Counted from the first letter of the stretch, positions 8,375 to 16,803 are shown. The stretch: 64,000 bases of DNA from Streptomyces sp. NBC_01571 (GCF_026339875.1 NZ_JAPEPZ010000001.1:2728001-2792000); one strand, 5' to 3'. Notes: generated from the sequence alone by a model not told the origin. Translations and numbers: made by a program.

Positions 8375-9135
8375 CGGCCCGCCTCCCACTTCTGCTGGAT
8401 GTGGTTCATGTTCGTCAGCCAGCGGTCCGGTTCCGTGGCCCGCACCTGGTAGTAACCGGCCACCTCGGGGTGCGGCAGGATCAGGAAGCGGTCCTCCTCG
8501 ATCCCCGCGAAGAGGGCGTTCGCGACGTCCTCCGGCTCGATGGCGGTCGGCTGGAGCACCAGGTCGCCGGCGCTGCCGGTGGCGTCGAGCATGTCGGTGC
8601 GCACCCCCTGCGGACAGATCGCGTGCACCTTCAGGCCCCGGTGACGGTAGGTCAGCGACAGCCACTCGGCGAAGGCGTACGCGCCGTGCTTGGTGACGCT
8701 GTAGGGGGCGGCGCCGATCATGGTGAGCAGTCCGGCCGCGGAGACGGTGGAGACGAAACGGCCGCTGCCGCGCTCCAGCCAGGCCGGGAGCAGTTCGTGG
8801 GCGGCCCGGACGTGGGCCATCACGTTGACGTCCCAGGCGAGCTCCCAGACCTTCTCGCCGGCCGCCTCGGTGCCGCCCGAGGCGACGCCCGCGTTGGCGC
8901 AGTAGACGTCGATCGTGCCGCCGAGGGCGTCCCGGGCCTCGGTCACGATCGTGGACGCGTCGCCGGGGACCGCGATGCCGCCGATCTCCTCGGCCACGGC
9001 GCGGGCGTTGGCGGCATCGAGGTCGTTGACGACGACTCTGGCTCCCTCCGCGGCGAAGCGGCGGGCCAGCGCGGCTCCGATGCCGCCTCCCGCACCGGTG
9101 ACGACCACTCCCGCATCCTGCACGGCTTCCACCAT
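8371..9135 (-). CDS. Short-chain dehydrogenase/reductase
   Basis: A 254-residue classical SDR: cofactor loop TGAGGGIG at residues 13-20, the NAG motif (CANAGVA), catalytic Ser in STVSAAG and the YSVTK motif (Tyr and Lys). The acidic residue after strand 2 (NDLDAAN) suggests NAD rather than NADP preference. It likely oxidises or reduces the hydroxy- or ketoacyl intermediate of the neighbouring pathway, the place LvaD holds in the lva system. ATG 9135 has an excellent AAGGAGACCG site. First gene of the leftward operon SDR, acyl-CoA ligase, tetR. Confidence 0.9.
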   Translation of the reverse strand: MVEAVQDAGVVVTGAGGGIGAALARRFAAEGARVVVNDLDAANARAVAEEIGGIAVPGDASTIVTEARDALGGTIDVYCANAGVASGGTEAAGEKVWELAWDVNVMAHVRAAHELLPAWLERGSGRFVSTVSAAGLLTMIGAAPYSVTKHGAYAFAEWLSLTYRHRGLKVHAICPQGVRTDMLDATGSAGDLVLQPTAIEPEDVANALFAGIEEDRFLILPHPEVAGYYQVRATEPDRWLTNMNHIQQKWEAGR

Positions 9136-9160
9136 CGGTCTCCTTCGACGCGACGCCAAT

Positions 9161-9224
9161 CGGCTCTGCGAGCAGTCGGCTCCGCACGCGGTCGGCTCCG
9201 TCCGCAGTCGGCTCTGCTGCGACG
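9161..9224. repeat. Four tandem 16-base repeats in the SDR leader
   Basis: CGGCTC recurs at 9161, 9177, 9193 and 9209, a strict 16-base period, with conserved flanks (GCAGT CGGCTCYGC). The array lies between the SDR start (9135) and the candidate operator at 9227-9244. It could be a regulator site array, part of the 5' untranslated region, or simple slippage. Confidence 0.7.
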
Positions 9225-9226
9225 TC

Positions 9227-9244
9227 AGACTAACCAGTCGGTAT
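9227..9244. promoter_or_regulatory. Candidate TetR operator upstream of the SDR operon
   Basis: The right 12 bases, ACCAGTCGGTAT, are identical to half of the palindrome at 3487-3504 read on the other strand; the left half is degenerate. It is 92 bases upstream of the SDR start. Together the two sites support one regulator for the whole divergent cluster. Confidence 0.5.
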
Positions 9245-9410
9245 GTTGCAAGGGAAGGGGTGTCCGCTCCCCGCGGGGCGCCCGGGAGTGTGACATTGTG
9301 CGGCCCCGCCGCGCGGGCCCGACCAGGCAACGGGCACCGGCGGCTTCCGCACGCCGGCGGTTGCGCATAGCGTGCCGGTGCCCACCTTCCGCGATCACGG
9401 AGGTCCCCCC

Positions 9411-10664
9411 ATGCGCCTCTCCCGGCGAGCCCTTCTCACGGCCACCGCGGCGGCCGGCCTGGCGACTGCCCCCGCCGTCCCCATCCCCGCCCCGGCCCCC
9501 GTGGCCGCCACCGGTGACCGCCTCCGCACCGGCTTCGAGCGCCTACGAAGCGACGGCTACTCGCTCCTGCGCGGCCACAAGGTCGGGATCGTGACGAACC
9601 CCACCGGCGTCACCACGGACGTACGCCACATCGTCGACGTCATGCACGCCGACGCCCGCGTGAAACTCGTCGCCGTCTTCGGCCCGGAACACGGCTTCCG
9701 CGGCACCGCGCAGGCGGGGGGCTCGGAGGGCCGCTACGACGACCCGGCGACCGGGCTGCCCGTCTACGACACGTATCTCAAGAGCGGACAGCCGCTCGCC
9801 GACATCTTCACCGCCTCCGGCGTGGACACCGTGGTCTTCGACATCCAGGACGTGGGCGCGCGCTTCTACACGTACATCTGGACACTGTACGACTGCATGG
9901 AGGCGGCCCGGCTCGCGGGCAAACGGTTCGTGGTGCTGGACCGGCCGAACCCGGTGACCGGGCGGGCGGCGCTGGGGCCGGTGCTGCACCGGGAGTTCGC
10001 GAGCTTCGTCGGCCGGCAGCCGATCGCGCAGGCGCACGGGATGACGGTGGCGGAGCTGGCGCGGCTGTTCAACAAGGAGTTCCTGACCAAGCCGGTGGCG
10101 CTGGAGACCGTCCTGATGTCCGGTTGGAAGCGGTCGGACTTCTACGACGCCTCCGCGCTCCCCTGGGTGCCGCCCAGCCCCAACATGCCGACGGCCGACA
10201 CGGCTCTGGTGTACTCCGGCACCTGTCTCTTCGAGGGCACGAACCTGTCGGAGGGACGGGGTACCACGCGGCCGTTCGAACTGCTCGGCGCGGAGGGTCT
10301 GGACGGCCGGTGGGCCGAGTCGGTCGGTGGCCTCGGGCTGCCCGGCGTGCACTTCCGGGAGGCCTACTTCGCCCCCACCTTCTCCAAGTTCGAGGGCAAG
10401 ACCATCGGTGGCGTGCAGATCCATGTCGCCGACCGGGCCGCGTTCGACCCCGTCCGGACCGGCATCGCGCTCCTGGTGACCGCCAAGAAGGTCTGGAGCG
10501 GCTTCGCCTGGCGTTCCGACCAGTGGATCGACAAGCTGACCGGCTCCACCGGCGTGCGCACGATGATCGACGCGGGGGCGACGGCCGACGAGGTCGTGGC
10601 GTCCTGGCGGGACGAGCTGGCGGCCTTCCGGCGGACGCGGAAGGAGTACCTCCTCTACGGATGA
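9411..10664 (+). CDS. namZ: Secreted DUF1343 protein, NamZ-type exo-beta-N-acetylmuramidase
   Basis: A 417-residue protein with a twin-arginine-like signal (SRRALLTATAAAGLA) and Ala/Pro-rich cleavage region, so it is exported. The mature part is DUF1343, the family of Bacillus YbbC/NamZ (GH171), which removes N-acetylmuramate from the non-reducing end of peptidoglycan fragments. Conserved pieces include VGIVTNPTGV, GPEHGFRG and DIQDVGARFYTY, with Glu/His/Asp residues that line the active site in the family. Role: cell-wall turnover or muropeptide salvage. ATG 9411 has GGAGGT at 9399-9404. Monocistronic, facing the penicillin acylase gene across a terminator. The gene symbol is by family, not by orthology proof. 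Confidence 0.85.
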   Translation: MRLSRRALLTATAAAGLATAPAVPIPAPAPVAATGDRLRTGFERLRSDGYSLLRGHKVGIVTNPTGVTTDVRHIVDVMHADARVKLVAVFGPEHGFRGTAQAGGSEGRYDDPATGLPVYDTYLKSGQPLADIFTASGVDTVVFDIQDVGARFYTYIWTLYDCMEAARLAGKRFVVLDRPNPVTGRAALGPVLHREFASFVGRQPIAQAHGMTVAELARLFNKEFLTKPVALETVLMSGWKRSDFYDASALPWVPPSPNMPTADTALVYSGTCLFEGTNLSEGRGTTRPFELLGAEGLDGRWAESVGGLGLPGVHFREAYFAPTFSKFEGKTIGGVQIHVADRAAFDPVRTGIALLVTAKKVWSGFAWRSDQWIDKLTGSTGVRTMIDAGATADEVVASWRDELAAFRRTRKEYLLYG

Positions 10665-10683
10665 CTCGTGGCGTACGGCGGGT

Positions 10684-10722
10684 GCCCGGCGGCGGGTCGG
10701 GGGCTCCGACCCGCCGCCGGGC
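10684..10722. terminator. Bidirectional hairpin terminator
   Basis: A perfect 17-bp stem (10684-10700 with 10706-10722) with a 5-base loop sits in the 81-base gap between the convergent muramidase and penicillin acylase genes. It lacks a U-tract, as is usual in high-GC actinobacteria. Confidence 0.85.
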
Positions 10723-10745
10723 GGGAGTTGACGGTGCGACCGGGG

Positions 10746-13538
10746 TCAACGGTGCGACGTGTACTCCACGACCTGCTGGTACGTCGGCCGGTTCTGCCAG
10801 GTGATCCTGCCGTGCTTGATGCCGCCGAGCGCCCGCTGGACGATCGAGTCGGCGCACCACTGGTCACCCGCCGAGCACTGGTCGTCGCCGGGGTAGACCT
10901 GGGCGGCGGTCAGGCCCGCGGCCGTCTTGAGCGTGCTGATGAGGATGTCCCGGCAGGCGCTCAGGCTGCCGCCGCCGCAGTACTTCTGCGCCAGTCCGCC
11001 CTGCACCGACTGGCCCAGCACCGCCCTGATGTCCTTGTCGACATAGCTCCACCAGCCGTACTGGAAGGAGCTGCCCGCGTGCGCGCCGGTCGGGCCGTGC
11101 GCCGCCGACGGTGATTCGTCGACAGGCAGGTTGGCGGTGAAGGCGGTGTACAGGTCGGTGCCGAGGCCCGGTGCGAACTCGGCCTTGACCATCAGCGGCC
11201 ACCAGGCGTCCAGGATGCGGATCGCGTCGGCGTCGGCGTAGGTCTTCGAGCCGGCCGAGGTCTCCTTGCGTCTGGCTCCGGCCGTCACCCAGTCCGACAG
11301 CTTGGTGACCGCCGCCGCGGCCGCGGTGTCCGTGACCGGCGAGCTCCTGACGACCTGCAGCAGCTTCGGCAGCACGTCCTCGGCCCGCAGGTCGGCCAGC
11401 GCCGCGTCGGCCATCGCCCGGGTCAGCGAGGACCTGGTCACCCCGCCCGCGGCGACCAGCTTCTTCACCCGGTCCTCCAGGAGGTTGCCGCGGTGCACGG
11501 AGCCGTTGCCCCAGGGCGCCGTGGTGTAGTCCTTGGCCTGCTTGTTGTTCCAGGAGATGTAGTAGTCCTGGTCGACGGAGTTGGGGTGGGCGGACGGCGG
11601 GGTGTAGGCGGCGGTGTTCGTGGCCGGGTCCCAGTTCTGCCACTCGTTCGCGGCCTGCGCCCAGACCGGGAACTCGGCGTCCACGCCGCTCGCCCGCACC
11701 GGGTTGTCGCCGCTGTTGTAGTACGCGGTGTGCGCGGAGTCGGCGTAGAACCAGTTGAAGGTGTAGTTGATGTGCTGCACCGCGCTCTGGAAGGTCCCCG
11801 GGCTCTTCACGTAGTCCGGGTCGTTGAGCATCTGGAAGCCGATGATCGAGTCGGCCTCGTGCATGTAGGAGGAGCGCAGGGTGGTGTAGGCGACCTTCTT
11901 GCCGCCGACCGTCGCGCGGTACTCCACGGGGCCGTACTTGGTCCGGTAGACCTGCATGCGGTACGAACCCGCCGCCGTGCCGTCGGCCGTGGTCGGCTTC
12001 CAGGAGTTGGTCCGCTCGACCTTGTCCATGGCGGTGCAGGTGCCGTGGTAGAGGTAGTGGTAGTCGTCCTGGCACAGCTCGACGGCGTAGGTGTCGATGA
12101 TGTCCTGGCCGGACGTCGTCGCGCTCCACGAGTAGTCCTGGCCGCGGCCGAGCTCGACGTACATGCTCAGTCCCGCGAAGGAGGCGCCGCGTGCGCTGAG
12201 GCCCGGGCCCTGGATCTCCTGGAGCATGAGGAGCTGTGGCGCGAAGTAGCCGGTCTGCGGGCCGAAGACGGCGATCGGGTGGCCGCTGGCGGTGGCCTTG
12301 CCGCTCACCACGAGGGCGTTGGACATCCCGCGTCTGGCCGAGCTGAGACTCGTCGCGGCCGCCGTGGCCGAGGTACCGGTGGCCTTGGCGGTGGCGGCGC
12401 TGCCGGTGCGGTCGTAGACCAGCGGCTCCTGGGCCACCGTACCCGCGTCGGGCAGCGCCTCGCCCTGCGCGGTGCCGGGCTTGGTGGCGTACGGGAAGCT
12501 CTCGCCGTTGTGGACGGTGAGCACGGCCTCGGGGTCGTTGCGTTCGCGGAAGGACTCCCAGACCTTGGTGCCCTCGGTCACGCCGTACTGGGACTGGGCG
12601 GCGAGCAGCGAGAGCGCGTTGTTGACCTCGCCGCCGCCTCCGGAACCGAAGAGCGCGCCGATCACGGAGGCCAGCGCGACCAGGTCGGTGAGTTTGAAGT
12701 GGTCGATCGTGCCGGCATTGGTGATGGCGTCCTTGTGGCCGGTCAGGACGTACTCACCGGGGAAGTAGCGGCCGCTGTCGGAGGCGTCGATGTAGGCGTT
12801 GACGCCGTCGATGTAGGCGTTGGCGTCCGCGAGGGCCTGGGTGCCGCGGGCGCCGGCGTTGGCGGTGGCGCTGTCGATCTGGGTCTGCAGATCGGCCTCG
12901 GTGTAGGGCGCGTTGCGCCAGAACTCCTGCTCGAGGCCCTGGTTGGAGGGGGCACCGCCCGCGAAGGAGGTCAGCTGACCGCGGCCGACGTGCCGGAAGA
13001 CGTCCATCAGCCACAGCCGGTCCTGGGCCGCCGCATATCCGGCGCCGTACTCGGTGCCATAGCGGGTAGTACCTGTGATGTGGGGCACTCCGGACTTCTT
13101 GTCGCGCACGATCGTCACGTCCGTGCGGCCGCCCGGCTTGGTGGTCGAGGCGACCTGGTCGGACGCGACGCCGAAGGAGGCGTCGTTGAAGAAGGTGTTG
13201 ATCTTGTCGTCGGTGAGCGTGGAGTAGCCCGCGGCGAGGTTGCTGTAGGGGCCGAGCTGGTCCTCGGCGTGGTCGGGCTGGGTACCGAAGACCTGGTTGA
13301 GGAGGACCTGGGCGAGGGTCGCGTTGCCGTTCTCCCCGGGCGGGAGGATGTCGGAACACTGACCGCCGCAGTAGTCGTTCGAGGCGAGTCCGGCCGCGCC
13401 GCCCGCGGCGGCGGCCTGGGTCAACGGGGACAGCAGGCCGGCGACCAGGACGCAGATGGAGGCGGCCTTCAGGAACCTTGGGAATCTGCGGGGAGTTCTC
13501 AGTCTGTCGAGGGTGGTACGTGGGGTGCACCGTGGCAT
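10746..13538 (-). CDS. Secreted penicillin acylase family N-terminal nucleophile hydrolase
   Basis: A 930-residue precursor. A long basic N-region and hydrophobic stretch (about residues 23-45, ending TQAAAAG) form an export signal. The family is Ntn hydrolases that self-cleave into alpha and beta chains. The likely nucleophile is Ser406 in GMSNALVV, which becomes the beta-chain N-terminus. Supporting motifs are GVPHITG in the alpha chain and SWSATTSG after the nucleophile. Substrates could be amide-linked acyl groups: beta-lactams, acyl-homoserine lactones or lipopeptides; I cannot tell which. The start at ATG 13538 has a GGGAGGAG site; further upstream in-frame codons (to 13604) are unlikely. 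Confidence 0.9.
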   Translation of the reverse strand: MPRCTPRTTLDRLRTPRRFPRFLKAASICVLVAGLLSPLTQAAAAGGAAGLASNDYCGGQCSDILPPGENGNATLAQVLLNQVFGTQPDHAEDQLGPYSNLAAGYSTLTDDKINTFFNDASFGVASDQVASTTKPGGRTDVTIVRDKKSGVPHITGTTRYGTEYGAGYAAAQDRLWLMDVFRHVGRGQLTSFAGGAPSNQGLEQEFWRNAPYTEADLQTQIDSATANAGARGTQALADANAYIDGVNAYIDASDSGRYFPGEYVLTGHKDAITNAGTIDHFKLTDLVALASVIGALFGSGGGGEVNNALSLLAAQSQYGVTEGTKVWESFRERNDPEAVLTVHNGESFPYATKPGTAQGEALPDAGTVAQEPLVYDRTGSAATAKATGTSATAAATSLSSARRGMSNALVVSGKATASGHPIAVFGPQTGYFAPQLLMLQEIQGPGLSARGASFAGLSMYVELGRGQDYSWSATTSGQDIIDTYAVELCQDDYHYLYHGTCTAMDKVERTNSWKPTTADGTAAGSYRMQVYRTKYGPVEYRATVGGKKVAYTTLRSSYMHEADSIIGFQMLNDPDYVKSPGTFQSAVQHINYTFNWFYADSAHTAYYNSGDNPVRASGVDAEFPVWAQAANEWQNWDPATNTAAYTPPSAHPNSVDQDYYISWNNKQAKDYTTAPWGNGSVHRGNLLEDRVKKLVAAGGVTRSSLTRAMADAALADLRAEDVLPKLLQVVRSSPVTDTAAAAAVTKLSDWVTAGARRKETSAGSKTYADADAIRILDAWWPLMVKAEFAPGLGTDLYTAFTANLPVDESPSAAHGPTGAHAGSSFQYGWWSYVDKDIRAVLGQSVQGGLAQKYCGGGSLSACRDILISTLKTAAGLTAAQVYPGDDQCSAGDQWCADSIVQRALGGIKHGRITWQNRPTYQQVVEYTSHR

Positions 13539-13915
13539 GGCAGCTCCTCCCGACGGGGTGGGCCGGACGTTACCGCCGGTATCCCCGAGTTGGAAGATGA
13601 ACATGCGTCAACTTTTAACGATCACAGGGCGGTTGAGGAGCGGAGGGCCGTACGGGACTCCCCGGTCCGTCGTCCCAGGGGATCACCGGGCCGCGGAAAT
13701 CCCCCGGGGTCCCGCCATCCCGGCTCACAGCCGTTTCCACAGGTGAGGACCGCGAAGGGGGGTAGGCCGGGGGAGTTCGGCCGGTGACTTGCGGCGCTCG
13801 TCGGAAATCGGAGGGAGCCGAATCGCGTGTCGATACGTCTACTCGGCGACGTCCTTACGACGACGACGCCGAAGTGACCGAAGTACAGGTGCAGGTGTGA
13901 CGGAGGTGCAGGGCG
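13539..13915. other. Divergent intergenic region
   Basis: A 377-base gap between the divergent penicillin acylase gene and the zinc-ribbon protein gene. It includes an AT-richer patch around 13600-13630 (CAACTTTTAACGATCAC) that probably holds promoter elements for the acylase, but I could not assign -35/-10 boxes. No ORF with native codon bias and no clear repeat. Confidence 0.5.
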
Positions 13916-14518
13916 ATGGCCGGTTTCCGGAGTCTGGCGAGACAGGTGCGAGATCCGAGGAGTGATCTGGCACTGCGACGCTATTCACTGCGCAAGTGCC
14001 TTGAGCGGTTCGCCCCCTACGGGCATCGGGCGACCTGGGACCATCTGTGTTCCCGGGCCGGTTTCGGCCCCGAGGACCGGTCTCCCGACCCGGCGCGGCT
14101 CGTGGCCGCACTGGAGGAACTGGAGGAGGCCCGCTCCGTCTGGCTCGCCTACGAGGTCGAGTTCGCCGAGCGTCGCAAGAAGGAGAAGCACGACGGGCTG
14201 CGCCGGCCGGGCAGCGTGGACGACTGGCACCGGCTGACCTGGGGCGGGTTCGGTGTCGCGTGGTGCGACGACCCCAGGATCCATCCCCGTGAGCCCATGG
14301 CCGAGGTGTTGCGCCGGCTGATCGCCGCGCTGGAGCGCGAGCCCGGGGCGGTCTGCCCGGTGTGCACCGGGGAGCGCCTCGCGTGGAAGTACGACCTGGC
14401 CCACGAACCGTCGTCGGGTCCGGTCTGCAGGGGCTGCGGGATCGTCGTGCCGCGGCCCGTCCTGACGCCCGAGGCGGTGGCGGAGGCGCGGCGCGAACGA
14501 CTGCTCGTCTCGGCGTAG
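13916..14518 (+). CDS. Conserved-looking hypothetical protein with C-terminal zinc ribbon
   Basis: A 200-residue soluble protein I do not recognise. It is charged and helical in the first 110 residues (EELEEARSVWLAYEVEFAERRKKEK). The last third has CPVC and, about 33 residues later, CRGC, a four-cysteine arrangement of a zinc ribbon as in nucleic-acid-binding proteins. Good coding bias and a GGAGG site at 13902-13906 before ATG 13916 show it is real. No membrane segment or signal. Possible role in DNA or RNA binding, inferred from the ribbon only. Confidence 0.7.
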   Translation: MAGFRSLARQVRDPRSDLALRRYSLRKCLERFAPYGHRATWDHLCSRAGFGPEDRSPDPARLVAALEELEEARSVWLAYEVEFAERRKKEKHDGLRRPGSVDDWHRLTWGGFGVAWCDDPRIHPREPMAEVLRRLIAALEREPGAVCPVCTGERLAWKYDLAHEPSSGPVCRGCGIVVPRPVLTPEAVAEARRERLLVSA

Positions 14519-14607
14519 GCGCTCCGCTGGGTTGAGCGGTGGGGTGCGGGTGGGTCGGGGTGAGTTGTCCGGGTTGGGTGCGCCGGGGTGAGTGGCGGGG
14601 CGTGGGG

Positions 14608-14794
14608 GCTGCGGGACAGTTACTCACCGCGGGTCGCTCGTGGCCGGGCGCGCAGTTCCCCGCGCCCCTCACAACAGGGCACTGCCCCGCGCTCCGCCGA
14701 GTGGTCCAGGCACGAGAGCTGCGGGACAGCAGCTCCCCACGAGTCGCTCGTGGCCGGGCGCGCAGTTCCCCGCGCCCCCCACAACAGGGCACTG
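14608..14794. repeat. Two direct copies of a 77-base intergenic repeat
   Basis: Copies at 14608-14684 and 14718-14794 share a core containing GTCGCTCGTGGCCGGGCGCG and CAGTTCCCCGCGCCCC and end in CAACAGGGCACTG; they differ mainly in one 15-base segment. The period is 110 bases. This core is a pattern I recall from many intergenic regions in Streptomyces genomes. The repeats fill most of the 302-base gap between the zinc-ribbon gene and the BKACE gene and carry no convincing ORF. Confidence 0.85.
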
Positions 14795-14820
14795 AGTGTC
14801 CGGGTGGCAGGATCGGGGGT

Positions 14821-15549
14821 GTGGTGCAGGTTTGTCTGAACGGGGCGCGGGGAGCCCGTGACGGTGTGGGCGTGCCGTTGTCCCCCGGGGCGGCGGCCGG
14901 GTCCGCGGCCGGGGCGGTCGGGGCCGGGGCCTCGGACGTTCATGTTCACCCCAAGACCCCCTGTGGGCAGGACACCCTGTCGGCGAGGGCGGTCGCGGCG
15001 GTCCTCGACGCGATCCGGGCCCGGGTCGACGTCCCGGTCGGTGTGACGACCGGCGCGTGGGCCGAGCCCGGTCCCGCCGCCCGCGTGGAGCGGGTCCGGT
15101 CCTGGACGGTGCTGCCCGACCACGCCTCGGTCAACTGGCACGAACCGGGCGCCGAGGAGCTGGCGGCGGCGCTTCTCGACCGCGGGATCGGTGTGGAGGC
15201 GGGCATCTGGTCCGGCACCGACGGAGCCGCCCGTTTCGCGGCGTCGCCGCTCGGCCCGCGCGTGCTGCGGGTACTGGCCGAGGTGACCGACCCCTCCCCG
15301 GGGACGGCCGAACGCTCCGCCCTGGCTCTCCTCGCCGGCCTCGGCACCGCGCACGGCGTCCCCGTCCTGCTGCACGGCGAGGAGGGCGGCACGTGGCCGG
15401 TGCTGCGGCTCGCGGGCCGGCTGGGGCTGGCGACCCGGATCGGGCTGGAGGACACCCTCGTCCTGCCGGACGGTGAGCGGGCGGTGTCCAACGCGCAGTT
15501 GGTGGCCGAGGGACTGGTTCAGTACGAGGCCGCCCGGCACCCGTCGTAG
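14821..15549 (+). CDS. BKACE/3-keto-5-aminohexanoate cleavage family protein (DUF849), short
   Basis: A 242-residue protein of the beta-keto acid cleavage enzyme family, which uses acetyl-CoA and a zinc ion to cleave beta-keto acids. Signature pieces: CLNGAR at the N-terminus, DVHVHPK (about residues 38-44; the two His are zinc ligands), and later GTWPVLRLAG and LEDTLVLPDG. Family members are usually 270-310 residues, so this one is short, lacking part of the lid. GTG 14821 is the probable start (AGGA 8 to 11 bases earlier). An open frame extends further upstream through the 77-base repeats but is not likely to be coding. Confidence 0.8.
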   Translation: MVQVCLNGARGARDGVGVPLSPGAAAGSAAGAVGAGASDVHVHPKTPCGQDTLSARAVAAVLDAIRARVDVPVGVTTGAWAEPGPAARVERVRSWTVLPDHASVNWHEPGAEELAAALLDRGIGVEAGIWSGTDGAARFAASPLGPRVLRVLAEVTDPSPGTAERSALALLAGLGTAHGVPVLLHGEEGGTWPVLRLAGRLGLATRIGLEDTLVLPDGERAVSNAQLVAEGLVQYEAARHPS

Positions 15550-15735
15550 CGCGGGCCGGGGCTCCGGCACGGGCGGCGGGCCCAGCAGGCCGCACGCGGT
15601 CCCGGCGTGCGCCTCCGTACCCCGCGGAGGCCGACGGTAACAGCCGTAAATCCGCTCGCTCCACTCCTTTGCGGTCCGGACAGTTGGGGGCGACGAAACC
15701 CGGCTGAGAAGCCCGCGGAACCCGAGGAGAAGCCG

Positions 15736-16803
15736 ATGTCGACGCTGCGCGTCACCGCCGAAGTGCTGACCGTCCACGAGCACCCGAACGCCGACGCGCT
15801 CGAACTGGCCCAGGTGGGTCTGTACCGGGCCGTCGTCGCCAAGGGCGCCTACCGCACCGGCGAGACCGCGCTCTACATCCCGGAGCAGTCCGTGCTCCCG
15901 CCCGCGCTGATCGAGGAACTGGGTCTGACCGGACGGCTCGCGGGCAGCTCGTCGGACCGGGTCAGGGCCGTACGACTGCGCGGAGAGCTGTCGCAGGGAA
16001 TCGTCTGCCGCCCCAGGGCGCTGGCGGACGTCGACCTGGAGCGTGCCGCCGCGGACGGCACCGACTTCGCCGAGACGCTCGGCATCGTCAAATGGGTGCC
16101 CCCGATCCCGCCCACCATGAACGGCGAGATCGAGTCCGCGCCCGGACTGCTGCCCTGGGTCGACATCGAGAACATCCAGCGGTACCCGGACATCTTCGCG
16201 CCGGGCGAGCCGGTCGTACTGACGGAGAAGCTGCACGGCTCGGCCTGCCTGGTGACCCGTCTCGCGGACGAGGGGCGCGCGTACGTCTCCTCCAAGGGCT
16301 TCGGGGGCAAGTCGCTGGCGCTCAGGGAGGATCCGCGCAACCTGTACTGGCGCGCGGTGAACGGTCACGGGGTCGCGGGGGCCGCGGCCCGGCTCGCCGA
16401 GCGGCTCGGCGCACGCCGGGTCGGCATCTTCGGCGAGGTGTACGGGGCGGGCGTACAGGACCTGTCCTACGGCGCCGACGGCCGCCGCGAGTCCCTCGGC
16501 TACGCCGTGTTCGACGTGTCCGCGGAGATCGACGGCGAGGTCCGCTGGCTGGACGCGGCGGCGCTGCTGGAGGGCGAACTGCCCCTGGTGCCACGGCTGT
16601 ACGAGGGCCCGTACGCCATCGACCGCGTACTGGAGGCCGCCTCGGGCCGGGAGACGGTCTCCGGCCGCGGACTGCATCTGCGCGAAGGGGTGGTCATCCG
16701 GCCCGCGACCGAGCGGTACAGCCCGGTGACGGGCGGCCGTGCCATCGCGAAGGCGGTCAGCCCCGCGTATCTGACGCGCAAGGGCGGCACGGAGTACGAG
16801 TGA
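15736..16803 (+). CDS. RNA ligase, Deinococcus DRB0094 (Rnl5) type
   Basis: A 355-residue ATP-dependent RNA ligase. The N-terminal 130 residues form an OB-like domain (VLTVHEHPNADALELAQVG). The nucleotidyltransferase domain starts with motif I TEKLHGSA, whose lysine is residue 165. Motif III/IIIa is seen in RVGIFGEVYG and YAVFD, motif IV in LREGVVIRP and motif V in AIAKAVS. Such ligases seal nicks with 3'-OH/5'-PO4 RNA ends in duplexes, in RNA repair. ATG 15736 follows GAGGAG at 15724-15729. It is monocistronic; no RNA repair partner (kinase-phosphatase, RtcB) is adjacent. Confidence 0.9.
   Translation: MSTLRVTAEVLTVHEHPNADALELAQVGLYRAVVAKGAYRTGETALYIPEQSVLPPALIEELGLTGRLAGSSSDRVRAVRLRGELSQGIVCRPRALADVDLERAAADGTDFAETLGIVKWVPPIPPTMNGEIESAPGLLPWVDIENIQRYPDIFAPGEPVVLTEKLHGSACLVTRLADEGRAYVSSKGFGGKSLALREDPRNLYWRAVNGHGVAGAAARLAERLGARRVGIFGEVYGAGVQDLSYGADGRRESLGYAVFDVSAEIDGEVRWLDAAALLEGELPLVPRLYEGPYAIDRVLEAASGRETVSGRGLHLREGVVIRPATERYSPVTGGRAIAKAVSPAYLTRKGGTEYE

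Noticed and set aside
14539-14820. N-terminal extension of the BKACE gene
   Set aside because: The frame is open only because it runs through two copies of an intergenic repeat; the family start CLNGAR lies at 14821 on.
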